Notes: generated by a model from the letters alone, not told the origin. Positions 10,157 to 20,810 are shown, numbered from the stretch's first letter. The stretch: 64,000 bases of DNA from Falciphora oryzae (GCA_000733355.1 JNVV01000012.1:585655-649654), one strand, 5' to 3'. Program-made: numbers and translations.

Positions 10157-10590
10157 GGATTAAAAGCTACGGTTGCTATCCGGCGTTAAGGTTTAACCGC
10201 TCGTTTAGCCGCGGCGATTTCCCGGCGCGTTATTAAAAACGCCAAAACTTAAAATACTTTAAATAAAGTAAATCGCTAACGCCTTTTTTTTATCGTTTAC
10301 CCGGCGCGTTTATTTTAACTCCCGTTTAAAGTAGCTACGCATCGGCGAAGGCGACCCCGGCTTTAACGCCTGGGTTGCTGCTAAAACGGCTTATAAAGCC
10401 GCGTTTACCGCCGCTTATAGCGAATATATAGATTATTTAATCACTAGCGTTGCGTTAGCGCAAGCCGCTTAAAAAAAGGAGGCCGAGGATACTGATTTTA
10501 GCGATATCCAAAAAAAGTTCGCCTAAATAAGCCGTCGTTACGCTAATTTTTCGCCGCGTTTCCGCGCGTATATCGTTAAAATATGCCGCT
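10157..10590 (+). pseudogene. Gypsy E antisense ORF, second part
   Basis: Continuation beyond gypsy D of the plus-strand antisense ORF of E. From about 10347 a frame broken only by TAA codons that look like former CAA reads GDPGFNAWVAAKTAYKAAFT, then SEYIDYLITSVALAQAA and FSDIQKKFA and FSPRFRAYIVKICR, an Ala/Lys-rich, probably helical protein. The segment just after 10157 is more degraded and in another frame. No known domain. Confidence 0.45.
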
Positions 10591-11559
10591 AAATCTTCCA
10601 TTTATTAATCCCCCCATTTGGGCCCTGGTTCCCAGCTAGCGTTTCGCTTTCCCCTAGCTTTTGTACTAGTTAATTTTATTTAAAAGGCTACCGGCGTGCG
10701 TTTAAAAATTAAGTAAATAGTTTAAAATAAAATAGCCCCGCGTTCTCAAAGCCGTTTTTTTTTCGGGCGGTTTAATTAATTTTCCCCCGCTTTCCGTTTG
10801 TTTTACGTTTTGGTTCCGCCGCTTCGCTTTTCGTTCCCCTTTCCCTTTTACGCCTTACTTTTCGGTTATATTTAAAGTGCCCGTTTGGGCCTGCCTTTAG
10901 GGCGTTTTAATACGGGTTGGTCCTTTTTGGCGCGTTGGGCGAACCCGGCGGTACGTTAGCTTTGCGTTAGCGTTTCGCCCGGGTTTCGCTACCAGTCCGG
11001 TAATCCTAGCTTGTTAAGGTGTTTTTTTATAAAAATCCCGAATCCTATCGTTTACCCCTTTCAGGTCGCGTACCGGCTGCTAAATTAACCTATAAGGTGC
11101 TGCCTATTCCATTTTATATTTTAAAACGTCGGATGTGCTTTTCGAGTTTAAAATGCGATCGAAGTGCCATTTTTTTATTGATTCGCCGTTTACGTCGTTT
11201 TAGTTATCCGCTAATACCGCGCCGGTTGCTTGCTTATCGTATTTATCGTTTATTGCTTTTTAGCTTAGGAAACCCGGGTTTTTTTTTAAATAAGCGAAAC
11301 GTAAAATATTGTGAATAATTTGTAATACGCCGGTAGGTTAACGGCTAAAACTCGGGGGTAAATTTTTGTAATTAGGTAAAGTCCGATCCATTTTTCGCTA
11401 AATTTATTTGTCGGGCGCGAAATGGCTATATTCCTAATATTAACCCAAATTAAATCGCTTTTTAAAAACGTTCCGGCGTCGGTTCGGTAGCGATTTGTTA
11501 CTTTTTCGTACCTTTTTTTGCTAATTTCGGCTAGCGTTTTAACGTAATCCCAAACTTTT
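10591..11559 (-). pseudogene. Gypsy E pol C-terminus with chromodomain-like end
   Basis: On the minus strand the translation of about 11260-11000 resembles the chromodomain-like tail of gypsy integrases: KWHFDRIL-like start, QYK-type strand, then QPVRDLKGVNDRIRDFYKK. A basic tail (RPKGRPKRAL) lies near 10900. Stops are frequent. Plus-strand open frames here are shadows. Confidence 0.6.
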
Positions 11560-12040
11560 TGGACTTTGTCCGTAACGGTGGTAGCGTTATAAACTTCCTG
11601 TTAATACGTTGGCGTTCCGCCGTTTGGTCGTTTACTTTTCGGTTCCGTACCTATATGGGGGTTTTATTTGTAATTGGCGAAAAAAGGGGAAATTCCAGTC
11701 GTTTCCGATATGTAATTATTGCTAGCGAATTTTTTAAATAGGAGCTAATCGATTTAATTGTTTTGGTAATATAAATAAAACGCCCGCAAATATTATTTTA
11801 TATATGCGTTTAGGATTTTTATTTAGCTATCGGATTTCGGGTAAAACGATAACAAATATTTAAACATAACGCCGAGTTTTTTGCTTAACTTTTTCCAAAA
11901 AGTAGATACGAATTATTTGCCGCGATTTGAAACGATAGTATTAGGGGTACCGTATAAACGGTATATTTGCGCGAAAAAAGCGTTTGTTAAGCGGCCCGCG
12001 TCGGTTTTAATTATTAAAATATAATAAAGCATTTTTATTA
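11560..12040 (-). pseudogene. Gypsy E integrase core, C-terminal half
   Basis: Minus-strand translation contains RLYGTPNTIVSNRGK-x-FVSTFWKKLSKKLGV, the second catalytic Asp region (Asp now Asn) of an rve integrase, then a degraded Glu region and the PFFRQLQIKP-type segment corresponding to PFFANYG. MITE M1 splits the domain at 12041. Confidence 0.75.
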
Positions 12041-12468
12041 ACGTGGTTCACAAGCGAGTGACGCACACAAGCGAGTGACGCACTTCCAAATCCCATACTA
12101 AACGCCGTTTTCGACATCCTTGCTAACTCGACCAATTTTGATCTAAATTCGATGCAATTTTGTAAATAACGTTTTAATTATATACCTAATTTCATGTAAT
12201 TATCTTCAATTTTATAACCCTAACCCGGGTGAGATATTAAGAAATTTGCTAATTTCACTCCTGCATTTTCAATATCTCACCCGGGTTAGGGTTATAAAAT
12301 TGAAGATAATTACATGAAATTAGGTATATAATTAAAACGTTATTTACAAAATTGCATCGAATTTGGATCAAAATTGGTCGAGTTAGCAAGGATGTCGAAA
12401 ACGGCGTTTAGTATGAGATTTGGAAGTGCGTCACTCGCTCGTGTGCGTCACTCGCTTGTGAACCACGT
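12041..12468. mobile_element. MITE M1 (pogo-type, 428-bp foldback)
   Basis: Flanked by TA (12039-12040, 12469-12470). Both ends read ACGTGGTTCA followed by two tandem copies of CACAAGCGAGTGACG. The whole element is one long near-palindrome with a short central loop; the arms nearest the centre contain AACCCTAACCCGGGTGAG, a telomere-repeat-like motif. No coding capacity. The TIR motif matches pogo P4, its likely source of transposase. Confidence 0.93.
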
Positions 12469-12470
12469 TA

Positions 12471-12921
12471 ACCGGTTTATTACTATTATAATATAATAAT
12501 AAACGATATTTTAACGTTTGCATAACGGCAGCGGGCTAACGTAATTTACAAATATATCCGCTTATAGCTTAAATAGTATTGCTAACGGTTTTAACAATCC
12601 GTTTGGGGATTTTTTTTTACCTTTAACATTGTGCACATATAGCAATTTTAAATAAATACGCTAATGTTTCGCGATAAACGTAGCTAAATGTAAATTTTAC
12701 GTATTAAATCCCAGGTTTTATTGCGTTTTAAATATTCGTTTGGTAACAAACTGTGCGTTTTATACAAAATTTAAAATCGTAACGTATCGTCGAGCGGAAT
12801 AAACAACCGTTTTTTTGCAATAAATGCGCTTTTATATCGCTTAGTAACTAGCTTTCGCTAGTTTAACCTATTTCTAAATCCAAATAGGGAATTATCACTT
12901 CGTTAAATTTTATAAGCAAAA
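12471..12921 (-). pseudogene. Gypsy E integrase N-terminal region
   Basis: Highly AT-shifted minus-strand sequence between MITE M1 and copia F, in the position of the integrase zinc-binding domain and core start. Only short stretches translate sensibly. The bases CAAAA at 12917-12921 are duplicated at 20806-20810 around copia F, after which E continues with RNase H. Confidence 0.5.
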
Positions 12922-13222
12922 TGTTGGTAGGAGTATGTACTCCTGTGGGCTCGGAAATCTCTAAAACAGGGTGAACAATGATCCCTTATATCAGAGGAAT
13001 CATAATCTATTGTGCACGAAGAGGAAAGGAACCTATCTGCCAGAGAGGGAGCAGAAGGGAGGCTATATATACACGATCCTAATCACCAAAGGGGCCTTCC
13101 CCTGCTCCCAGCCTCCGCAGGCTTGCGGGTCCTCGGATCCCGTAATCTCTAATCACGGGACCGGAGGATCCGACTCTCTCTGGGCTCTGCCGATTGCCTG
13201 CACAGGCCAGTGCAATCCAACA
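12922..13222 (-). repeat. Copia F 3' LTR
   Basis: A 301-bp LTR, nearly identical to 20505-20805. It contains inverted repeats around GATCCC...GGGATC and a TATATATA stretch at about 13064-13072. Open reading frames through it are not genes. Confidence 0.95.
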
Positions 13223-13749
13223 CCGGCAACTCTTTCTTTTATGCAGGCAATTGGGAGATCCTTTCACGTAACAAATCCCGTAATCCAAGCTCTATTGGAT
13301 TTTGTAAAGGTAAATAACAAAGGGAATCTCCGGACCAAGTAGTCCGGATCAGGAAAAAAGTGAATAGCCGCTCTCAAAGCGGCTCGTCGCTCTCAATAGC
13401 GACAATAGGAACGATGACGTAATGGGGTCCACCGGACTTGGCTTGCGGTGCGCGGGCAGAGCGGTGGGTGGTGCAATCAGAGAGCACAATAGCAGTGAAT
13501 AACCTCAACGGGCTATTCAGGTTGTAACTTAATGCGGGACAATAGGAACGCAAATCAAGGACTTTCTGCAGGCCGGGTCCAGGCTTTATAAAAAGCCTTC
13601 CTTCCGGCTCTTAAAAGGTCGGGCAACTTGATCTGGTAAACCTCGTTAATCCAAATCGTCCGCCTATATTGCCCTTTGTTTGCAGCATCTTTTACCCGCT
13701 TTGTTCGATCAATCTTCTATCGGTTGACCTTTCGATCGCTCTCGTCACC
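13223..13749. other. Copia F region between 3' LTR and antisense ORF
   Basis: 527 bp conserved with copia G (56272-56797). It holds the probable promoter and leader of the antisense ORF. A TATAAAAAG stretch lies at 13587-13595 and pyrimidine-rich sequence follows before the start codon. No other feature seen. Confidence 0.45.
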
Positions 13750-14235
13750 ATGGGCAACAAAAAGGGCAACACCAAATCTGGTGCGGTCGCTAAAAAGGCT
13801 CGGAAGCCTCGATCTGTCGCGCGCAGCGGTGGCAGATCCTCAAAGCGGCTCCAAAGCCTTACTGCTAAAGCTCTCGATTTTGCGATGGCCATTCCTGCAC
13901 CTCCAGTCGCGCCTGCGCCCGCGGCTGCCGACGCCGCTGTCGATCAGTTCCTCGACCCGTTCGATAATAACTTCGATCTCGAAAACGCCGATCCTGCGCC
14001 TGCTCCGTCGGACAAAAAGAAGAAGGCGGCTATCAAAATCGTCAGGCCTGCTGTTGGTGGCAAAACGGTTTCTGCACCGGGTCCGCGCGGTGGAAAGGGC
14101 GCCCTACGCGCTGTCCCTTGCCTGGGTTGCCTAAAGTCCGCTCTCGCCGGCAAAATGAAAAAGGGCGATGGTTGTCGGAACACAGTCCCGGTTAAAAAGC
14201 GCTATTGGCTGTACGCGTCGGGCCACACCTGTTAG
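13750..14235 (+). CDS. Copia F antisense basic, Cys-rich protein
   Basis: An open 161-residue ORF opposite to pol, in the 3' region of copia F. The start is chosen because of the strong context CACCATGG and because the ATG is kept in copia G. Composition: basic N-terminus (GNKKGNTKSGAVAKKARK), Ala/Pro-rich middle with an Asp/Phe/Asn patch (DPFDNNFDLENAD), Lys stretch, Gly/Arg (APGPRGGKGALRAV), then a C-terminal Cys module with Cys 124, 127, 142 and 161; residues 152 and 155 are Tyr where copia G has Cys, each one G-to-A change. The full module would be C-x2-C-x14-C-x9-C-x2-C-x5-C. The TAG stop probably replaces a Gln, as G reads on for three residues. Function unknown; nucleic-acid binding is a guess from charge and Cys. 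Confidence 0.75.
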   Translation: MGNKKGNTKSGAVAKKARKPRSVARSGGRSSKRLQSLTAKALDFAMAIPAPPVAPAPAAADAAVDQFLDPFDNNFDLENADPAPAPSDKKKKAAIKIVRPAVGGKTVSAPGPRGGKGALRAVPCLGCLKSALAGKMKKGDGCRNTVPVKKRYWLYASGHTC

Positions 14236-14818
14236 CCTATATAAGCATTTCGATTTTCCCTTATCTCTTTCAAAGCTTATTTTAACTATCCTCCAGTCCC
14301 TCGATCGCGCTGCGTCCGGCGCTTAAATTCATAATAGAATGGGGTCGCGATAACCGCGACAAAAAGGTAAATTTGTTCTCCCAATTTAGTGCTTTGGGTG
14401 CGTTTACTAATGTATATTTTATAATCCTTAAACCTTTAACAAATGGCGTATCGCCACCAAATGCATGTTGCAGCTGGCGGCTAAGGATGGGAAGGGTTAG
14501 GAGGATACCAATGCCGACCTCCTAATGATATCGCGATTAAAGCGGAAGGCGGCGGGCCGCGCGGCCGCTTTAAGAATGTACGAAGCTGCCTAGCTGGGGG
14601 ATGGCAGAAATGACGAGGAGGAGGAATGAAAGGGAATTTGACGGGATATTTGGAAAAGTCTGGTTGTGAAATCGTCTGTTATTTCGGCATGGTCGTTTAT
14701 TGCTCTTTTAATTTAAGCATTTTTATTTTGTCAATCTTTGCGTTATCTTTAAGGATTTTGGCGTTTTAGTACTATGGAAAACGATCTTATATGCACTCCT
14801 TAGCTCTTTTTTATTTGT
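14236..14818. other. Copia F region between pol and antisense ORF
   Basis: About 580 bp between the convergent ends of the antisense ORF and RNase H, conserved with copia G (55213-55776). It contains GC-rich GGCGGGCCGCGCGGCCGC (about 14550-14568). No ORF is recognised. It would hold the two convergent terminators. Confidence 0.45.
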
Positions 14819-15440
14819 AATCCCGCTTCACCCATCCTTCCACTTTCACGGTGGTTGAATTGCTGCTTACAAGGTCCTTTAAAGCTTTGTTTGGCAGCTC
14901 CTTTGTCAAGGCGTCGGCCGGGTTATCTGCCCCTGCGATCCATCTAATCTCGTTAATCTCGCGCGCTTTGTAGAACTCGCGGAGAGCTATAATATCTATT
15001 ATAAAGCGTTTTTCCGTAGTAATCCCAAACTAAACAAGGCATTAGTAAAGCGAAAAGCTGTCGGTGCAAATGATCAACTTGCAGGGGGGCAAATCCAGCC
15101 TTTTACAAATCGTTGCGAGCGTTATTTTCAAAACATAGCCAATATCGAAGCCGCTAACCATACCGTAGATTTCGCTTGCTAAAACGCTTTTTATAACCCT
15201 TTTGCACTTTACGGAGCTCCAATGCAGGATGTTGCCGGTAACCCGGAAGCTGTTTTCCTGCTTTATAGCTCTTTCGTTGCCTAGGACGATTATAAAGCCG
15301 ATTTGTGAACTAAGGTCCTTATTATTAGCGAAAAACCCGCCCATAAACACATACAAGCTGGCTGTTTGCAAATCTAACTGCACGTAATTCAAACCTCTGT
15401 TTGCGTTGTCGATCTGCTATTAGATCCTTTTGTTAAGCTT
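14819..15440 (-). pseudogene. Copia F RNase H domain
   Basis: The minus-strand frame reads GLNYVQLDLQTASLYVFMGG, HWSSVKCKRVIKSVLASEIYG with catalytic Glu, KLIICTDSFSLY with Asp, and IAGADNPADALTKEL near the end, the copia-type RNase H. The first Asp region reads MGGFFAN where copia G keeps VDGSFAN. Ends at 14819 (WVKRDYK-stop). Confidence 0.88.
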
Positions 15441-16430
15441 AAACACGTCTGTATCTACAGGATCTTTAGCTTATGCAGCCACAAAGTAGTCGAAAGCGGC
15501 TTTTAGCTGGCATATCAAGCTTATATATGCCCCTCGTGCGCGTTGTACGACGTACTGCTGTTGGGTATCGTTTAATCCAGCAGTTACCAGCTCCAAACGA
15601 TCTGCCTATCCTTTTTGCTGCATAGTGACAGTGTTTTGTCTAACCAAGATCTTGCATCCGTTAAAGTTGCCTTCGTTTCCTGGGTGCAGAATCGATTTCG
15701 GTTTCGCTTTAAACCCGGCTTCCTAAAGCGCTATTTCCTCCTTTTGCATAAACTCGGCGTTGCCTAAATTCAAAATATCGTCGGTTTACATGCCAATTAT
15801 TCCAAAGCTTTATTCGATCTTTAAAACAAACAAGCACGGATCATATTCCGAAATGGAACAATCCAAACGTTCTTTATAGTGCCTTTGGTACGTGACGAAC
15901 CAGTGCAGCCCTGCTTCGGCCAATCCGTAAAGCGGTTTGATTAGTTGAAAGGTAATGCCTTCCGGGTATCGGTATTCCAGTTCCTTAGGGAGGTGCAAAA
16001 TAACCTCCCTTTGTAGCTCTATTTCGAACTGGGTATACGCTTAGCTAATATCTCTAATTATTAGCATAAAGCCTCGCTTCCTAAAGGACGGGCTAAGCGC
16101 GAGGATTAAGCGTTAGCTGCATCGCATAATCGTCGGGAACTGGGTAAAGAAGCTTTTTTTTTCCCAATCGCTATATTTTTGCACCACAAATCTCAACTTC
16201 TTATAAAGGATCGAATTAGTGCCTTTAACTTTTTTAACAAGGCGGGACCTAAAGACTTTCGCGCTACCAATGCCGCTTAATCTAATCGGTTTAATCATTC
16301 CGGCGGCAAAAAGTGCCTCGATCTCAAACCAGTCGGACTCCTCGAATGGGCGTCCGGGAGCTTTAATTTTGCCCTCCTATCAGTATTAAAGCGCTAAACG
16401 TAGGGATTCCTTCTCTTTTGGGGCTAGGAA
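15441..16430 (-). pseudogene. Copia F reverse transcriptase domain
   Basis: Signature segments: IKPIRLSGIGSAKVF, KLRFVVQKYSDWEKK, LHLPKELEYRYPEGITFQLI, KPLYGLAEAGLHWF and the active site region, which reads GM-x-TDDILNLGN near 15790. The TDD instead of the usual VDD is also seen in copia G. Several stops interrupt it. Confidence 0.88.
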
Positions 16431-17345
16431 TGCCGTTGCTGCTTGGCGCGGGGGTTGTCCTTGTCGTTTAGGGGCTGGTGCCTCGGGTGCCGTTGGTGCC
16501 GGTACCTTTTAGGCAAATGCCCTCCGTGGTTTATCGGGCCTGGCGGGTGCGGGTGCGGGTGCAACTTCGATTTCGGAAAGGGCTTCGCTATCGCTGGACG
16601 CGCTTGCCGTTACCGTTTTCGTAATCTTTGGCGGTCTCCCTTTCCGTTTTGGTTCCGTTTGTAGCGGATATTCGAACGGGGCTGGTTGCTTTTCCGTATC
16701 TGCAGTTTCCTGCTCCTGCGCTCTATGGTATGGCTTGCAGGCAGTGTTCCGGAACGTTAAAGGGCCGTTAACAGTCTCGATCGTTACCTTATTATCTGCC
16801 ACCCAAAGGACTTTATACGGTCCTTTCCATTCGCCGTATTCCCTGTGCATTAACACCTTTGTTCCCAAAGCCAGCGCTTTAGGTAACGTGCTTTCCGTGC
16901 TCGGCCCGTTGCGTATGTTTAATGCGTTTTGTACCTTGCGCTTGGCGTGGAGCTTTCGGAGTTTACCTATAGCTTTAGTAATCGCTGCCGCTTTTTGAAC
17001 TTAGCTTCTCGTTGGAAGGGAGTTGTTATTAATGCGTAGCATGGCTCCGAAAACGAGCAGCGTAAGGATGAGGCCGTTAGGGCCTGCCGTATCGTTTATG
17101 GCTTTAACAGCTCTTTGGAGCGCGGAATCGGGGTGCAAATTAGGACATTCCTTTCGGATTATCTTATAAGTTCGGCGGAATGGTCCGTGGTACCTTTCCA
17201 CTTTGCTTATCGACCAATGCGCCTTTATTAGGACCTGGCTGCAAGTGATCCTAAAAAGCTTTGCTTCCGTTTGAAATTCGCTCGCGGCAAAATTGGTACC
17301 TGCGTCGTAAGATAGCACATTTAGGGGCCCCAAATAGGTATCCAA
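16431..17345 (-). pseudogene. Copia F integrase C-terminal part and linker
   Basis: Contains SYDAGTNFAASEF (second catalytic Asp, about 17300), VLIKAHWSISKVERYHG (Glu-containing helix region), and the C-terminal KVLMHREYGEWKGPYKVLWV fold that resembles an SH3-like integrase tail, then a Pro/Ala-rich linker to RT with a stop at 16509. Confidence 0.82.
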
Positions 17346-18190
17346 CTAGCAGCGCTTAAAAGCTTCCCAAATCTTTTTTGCGCTTATGTCTTTTAGGAAC
17401 GTTGCGGCATTAAATGCTATGCTCGCATCGATTATATAAAGTACTAGTTTGCTATCTAATTGCATTACGTCAGCAACGACCTCGTAATTAAAATCGAAAT
17501 CGTTTTTAAGCGTAAATCGAAAACGCTGTAGTGCGGGTGCCTTAATTTGACAGTAATGGCACACGCGATTGATTATTTCCAAAGCGTTGCGATCGGCTTT
17601 ATGGCCTGCCCGTTGTATAATAGTCCAAAGTTTTTCGACGGAAGGGTGGCCAAAGCGTTTGTGCACGCGTTTAAGCTCAGCCTCCGTTAGGACGGCTGCT
17701 CCTACGCTCTCTGGTTCCGTCATAAACGATACGCCTGTTATTGCATGGCTAACGTCGTCGAGGAAAAACCAAGGGTGGCCGTAACGTCGCATGATCGGCA
17801 CGCGCTTGCCGAGCTTAGTTACCAGCTCGTTGCGGGTATTGTCGAAGTAAACCCCGAGCGCGTCCATATCATCGATACAAAAAAGGAATGGTATAGGCGT
17901 AGGCACCATATGGAACGTGATAAAGCCTATCGGGGTCGAAAGGGTGATCTTTCCGACGCTAGAAATGGCTTCTCCTAATCCAAAACGCATACGTTTTTTT
18001 TTTGCTAGTATCCAGGTCGAGATTAGGCAAATGGCGTTGTAAGGCTCGGAATTGGGTTGTTCCTGCAATTAAAACTTTTGCCGCTCCGGTGTTTAGGATA
18101 ATGCCGTACCATTTGTCGGTGGTTATAAGCATGTACTAAACAAGTACCTGCTCTATTGGCGCGGTGGGTTCCCTTTTGGCTGATTCCAAA
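17346..18190 (-). pseudogene. Copia F protease, pre-integrase and integrase N-terminal part
   Basis: The protease active site reads YGIILNTGAAKVLI (Asp of DTG lost; copia G keeps DTG). HKRFGHPSVEKLW with a downstream CHYCQIK forms the HHCC module of the GAG-pre-integrase domain (about 17660-17550). VVADVMQLD carries the first catalytic Asp of integrase. A 240-codon stretch from 18068 is open. Confidence 0.85.
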
Positions 18191-20175
18191 GTTTCGGGAT
18201 GCAGTCGGTGCAGGAAGGCCTCGTCGGCGAGGTACGTTGCTATAGCCGGTGTTATAAAATGAGTGCTCGCCAAATCAAACTCGTTATCTATTGTTTGATC
18301 GGAATCGTATTCGTCCGTATTTTCCGTATTTTCCTCGTCGCTGCTGCCGGGCTCGTAAGCTGCGAGGAATTGGGTGTATCCCTTCCTTAACTTTCTACGA
18401 GCTTCTTGCCCTCGTCTCCATAGCGCTCTAAATACTTTCTGTTCCTAGGGCGTATGATCTTTGGAGCGGTAACCAGGCTTTCCGCAAATCCAGCACTCCA
18501 ACTTGCGTTTCCATAGTCTGCTGGGACTGTTGCCGGTACGGTTGCCTATCCGCTAATCGAAACGAGCAGCGTTTCCGAACCGGCGCTCCACGAAATGGAT
18601 GCCTAAAGCGTTAACGTTCTCTTCCACTTGCATCGTGCTTCTAAGCTGGGAGGCCAAAGCTTTAAAGGTCTTTTCTGGCCTAAAAAGAGCTATTTTAAGC
18701 TCGGGAACTCCTTGAACTGCCCGGAGGGTGCTCGTTACAAGCTGGTGGTCCTCTTAATATGCCGGACCCAACGCTCGTTAACAGATCTGTAGCTTGTCAA
18801 GGAGGGTTTGTAGGATCTCCATATTGGATTTTCCTGCGTTTTCGCTCTCGGAACGTACAATCTAGAAGGTGATCGAGCTCCAATCCATATAGTACTGCTG
18901 TTTATTAACTTCCGTATCGAAATGCTTTTGGAGGGCCAGATATAATGCCCTAAAGGTTTGGCCTCTACCTATTTTAAAAATGAAGTACTAAGCGGCACGG
19001 CTTTAGAGGGTTAATGGGAATAGCGCATAAAGCTGTGAAAGGGGTATTCCAAACATCTCGCACGTGTTTGTAAAAAACAGGACCTTATCGTCGAGGATAT
19101 CGTATTATTCCCCGGTATAGCTATGGGCTTTATCCCATGCCTGCTTAAATGCCTTTACTGTGCTCGTATCGATCACAGCATTGGGTATCTCGACAGGTGG
19201 GAGCTTCCGGTAGTCCGACAGTGGGGGAGGTGTTGTTTCGTACCGGGCTGGGACCGGGGTTTCGAAGCGAAATCGTTAACGTAGTATCTCGTCCGTTAGC
19301 CGCGCTTGTTGGGCCTCGAGGTAGGTTTGGTGGTGGCGCCTTACTGCTTAAGTAGGCGCCGCGGTGGTCGTTGGTGGCTTTAAAAAGGAATTTCCGAAAT
19401 CATTAAAATCTGCAAACCTCCTTTCCTTTGGCGGCAAGGGCGGCGGAGCTAACCACGAGTAGGTGTTCAGCCCTAACGGTCGGGGTGGCGGTGGGCCTGT
19501 TGGTAGGCCTAATGGTAGGCCTAATGGTAGGCCTGTCTCGCTTGGCGTCGGATCACCGCGATCCCGTTCAGGGGATCGTAAACGCGTCGTTTCGCTTGTT
19601 AATCGTTTGCGAATTAAGGAAAAAGGCGAAGGGGGCGAAGGGGGCGCTCGGGCCGAAGTTCCTACCTCGGGCTGCTTTCCAGCCGAGGCCTTTTCTGTCG
19701 GCTTGTGATCATAGGAAGGGGGTTGACGTGTTCCCTCGATCGCCGCGTTCTATGCCTCTGTCTCTGTAAGGAGTTTTGCGAAGCGGATGGTGACCTTGAG
19801 CGTTGCATGGCCTGGGAGGGTAATCCCTCGCTTGGCCAAAAAGGCTTTGAACGCTCGTATAATCCGGATATCTAAATCCTTAAAATGTTACTGGGTCCAT
19901 CCCTTAAAGTCCTCGAGGTAGGCAGCAAGTAGGTCTTCGCCTTCGTACAACCTATTCGCGATCATCGTTTTAATAATCCAAATATTGCGGCGCTCGTTGG
20001 ATGCCTCGTTCGGTAAGCATCCTAGGGTGAAGTTCTGCTCGTCGTAAAACTGCCGGTCGTACACGGCGAGGACAGTCTTCGGCAGACCGAAATCGACGAA
20101 GGCACTTAGGAGCTCCTGATCTAGGATCCCTTGCTCCCCGCGCTCGTCGTCGTCCGGTTTGGCTGATCCGGGCAT
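18150..20175 (-). pseudogene. Copia F gag
   Basis: Starts MPGSAKPDDDERGEQG at 20175 and reads to a TAG at about 18149-18151 just before pol (VLV-stop-YM). N-terminal region SAFVDFGLPKTVLAVYDRQF; a Pro/Gly-rich section with a short tandem repeat GLPLGLPLGLP (about 19500-19535); CA-like region with KAFKQAWDKAHSYTGE and LYALFPLTL; a knuckle CWICGKPGYRSKDHTP, corresponding to CWTCGKLGHRSKNHTP in G, so C-x2-C-x4-H-x4-H rather than CCHC. Stops at several points. Confidence 0.8.
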
Positions 20176-20220
20176 GTTGTCGGGGTTGGCAAGAAGTATT
20201 GCCCTGTGATCTTCTGGTCC

Positions 20221-20449
20221 AAAAGCCGCTCTGGCCTGCTGGCAGGTCGGGGCTCTCGGGGATCACGCAACGCCCTCCGCGAAGATCGTCAAGTCTCTCA
20301 ACCAAAAGCCGCTCTAGCCTGCTGGCAGGTCGGGGCTTCTAGGAAAGTCTTGCCGGTCTTCCTCAAATGCGCTACTAAGCGGGAGATTTGGGGTCTCCTG
20401 CTCCAAGTCCTTCAGAAAACCGCTCTAGCCTGCTGGCAGGTCGGGGCTT
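20221..20449 (-). repeat. Copia F leader: three stem-loop repeats
   Basis: The motif containing CCGACCTGCCAGCAGG (minus sense) occurs at about 20221-20254, 20304-20337 and 20416-20448, between the 5' LTR and the gag start. Each has a self-complementary CCTGCTGGCAGG core. Copia G has three related copies in the same place. A packaging or translation element in the genomic RNA is likely but unproven. Confidence 0.7.
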
Positions 20450-20477
20450 TCGAAAGAACCCTCTACCTTACTTATCT

Positions 20478-20504
20478 ATGTTGCCCTAAAGCAACACTAA
20501 TCAG
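20478..20504 (-). promoter_or_regulatory. Copia F primer-site stem-loops
   Basis: Just inside the 5' LTR lie two adjacent palindromes, ACACTAATCAGTGT (overlapping the LTR end) and GTTGCCCTAAAGCAAC, also present in copia G at 49563-49593. No tRNA-complementary TGG primer site is seen here, so the hairpins occupy the expected primer-binding position. Confidence 0.5.
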
Positions 20505-20805
20505 TGTTGGTAGGAATATGTACTCCTATGGGCTCGGAGATTTCCAAAACAAGGTGAATAATGATCCCTTATATTAGAGGAATTATAATCTATTGTGCAC
20601 GAAGAGGAAAGGAACCTATCTGCCAGAGAGGGAGCAGAAGGGAGGCTATATATACACGATCCTGATCACCAAAGGGGCCTTCCCCTGCTCCCAGCCTCCG
20701 CAGGCTTGCGGGTCCTCGGATCCCGTGATCAGAGATCACGGGACTGGAGGATCCGACTCTCTCTGGGCTCTGCCGATTGCCTGCACAGGCCAGTGCAATC
20801 CAACA
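20505..20805 (-). repeat. Copia F 5' LTR
   Basis: A 301-bp LTR, same length as the left copy. It carries TATATATACACG at about 20648-20659 as the likely core promoter (minus-sense transcription). Followed by the target duplication CAAAA at 20806-20810. Confidence 0.95.
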
Positions 20806-20810
20806 CAAAA

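Larger units (their letters stand above)
12922..20805 (-). mobile_element. Ty1/copia retrotransposon F
   Basis: A complete 7884-bp element on the minus strand with two 301-bp LTRs (in element sense TGTTGGATTGC...CCTACCAACA) and target duplication CAAAA. In element order: leader with stem-loops, gag (20175 leftwards), protease, integrase, RT, RNase H (ending near 14819), then an antisense (plus-strand) Cys-rich ORF and the 3' LTR. Integrase precedes RT, as defines copia. Pol frames carry numerous stops. Copia G is a second copy. Confidence 0.95.

Noticed and set aside
11019..11318. 99-codon plus-strand ORF in gypsy E
   Set aside because: The minus strand here encodes the chromodomain-like end of pol; the plus frame is its shadow.
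12971..13342. ORFs through copia LTRs on both strands
   Set aside because: Confined to LTR and adjacent non-coding sequence and repeated in both LTRs; no coding signal.
19428..19769. Gly/Arg- and Leu/Val-rich plus-strand ORFs with short repeats
   Set aside because: Shadow of the Pro-rich repeat part of copia F gag on the minus strand.
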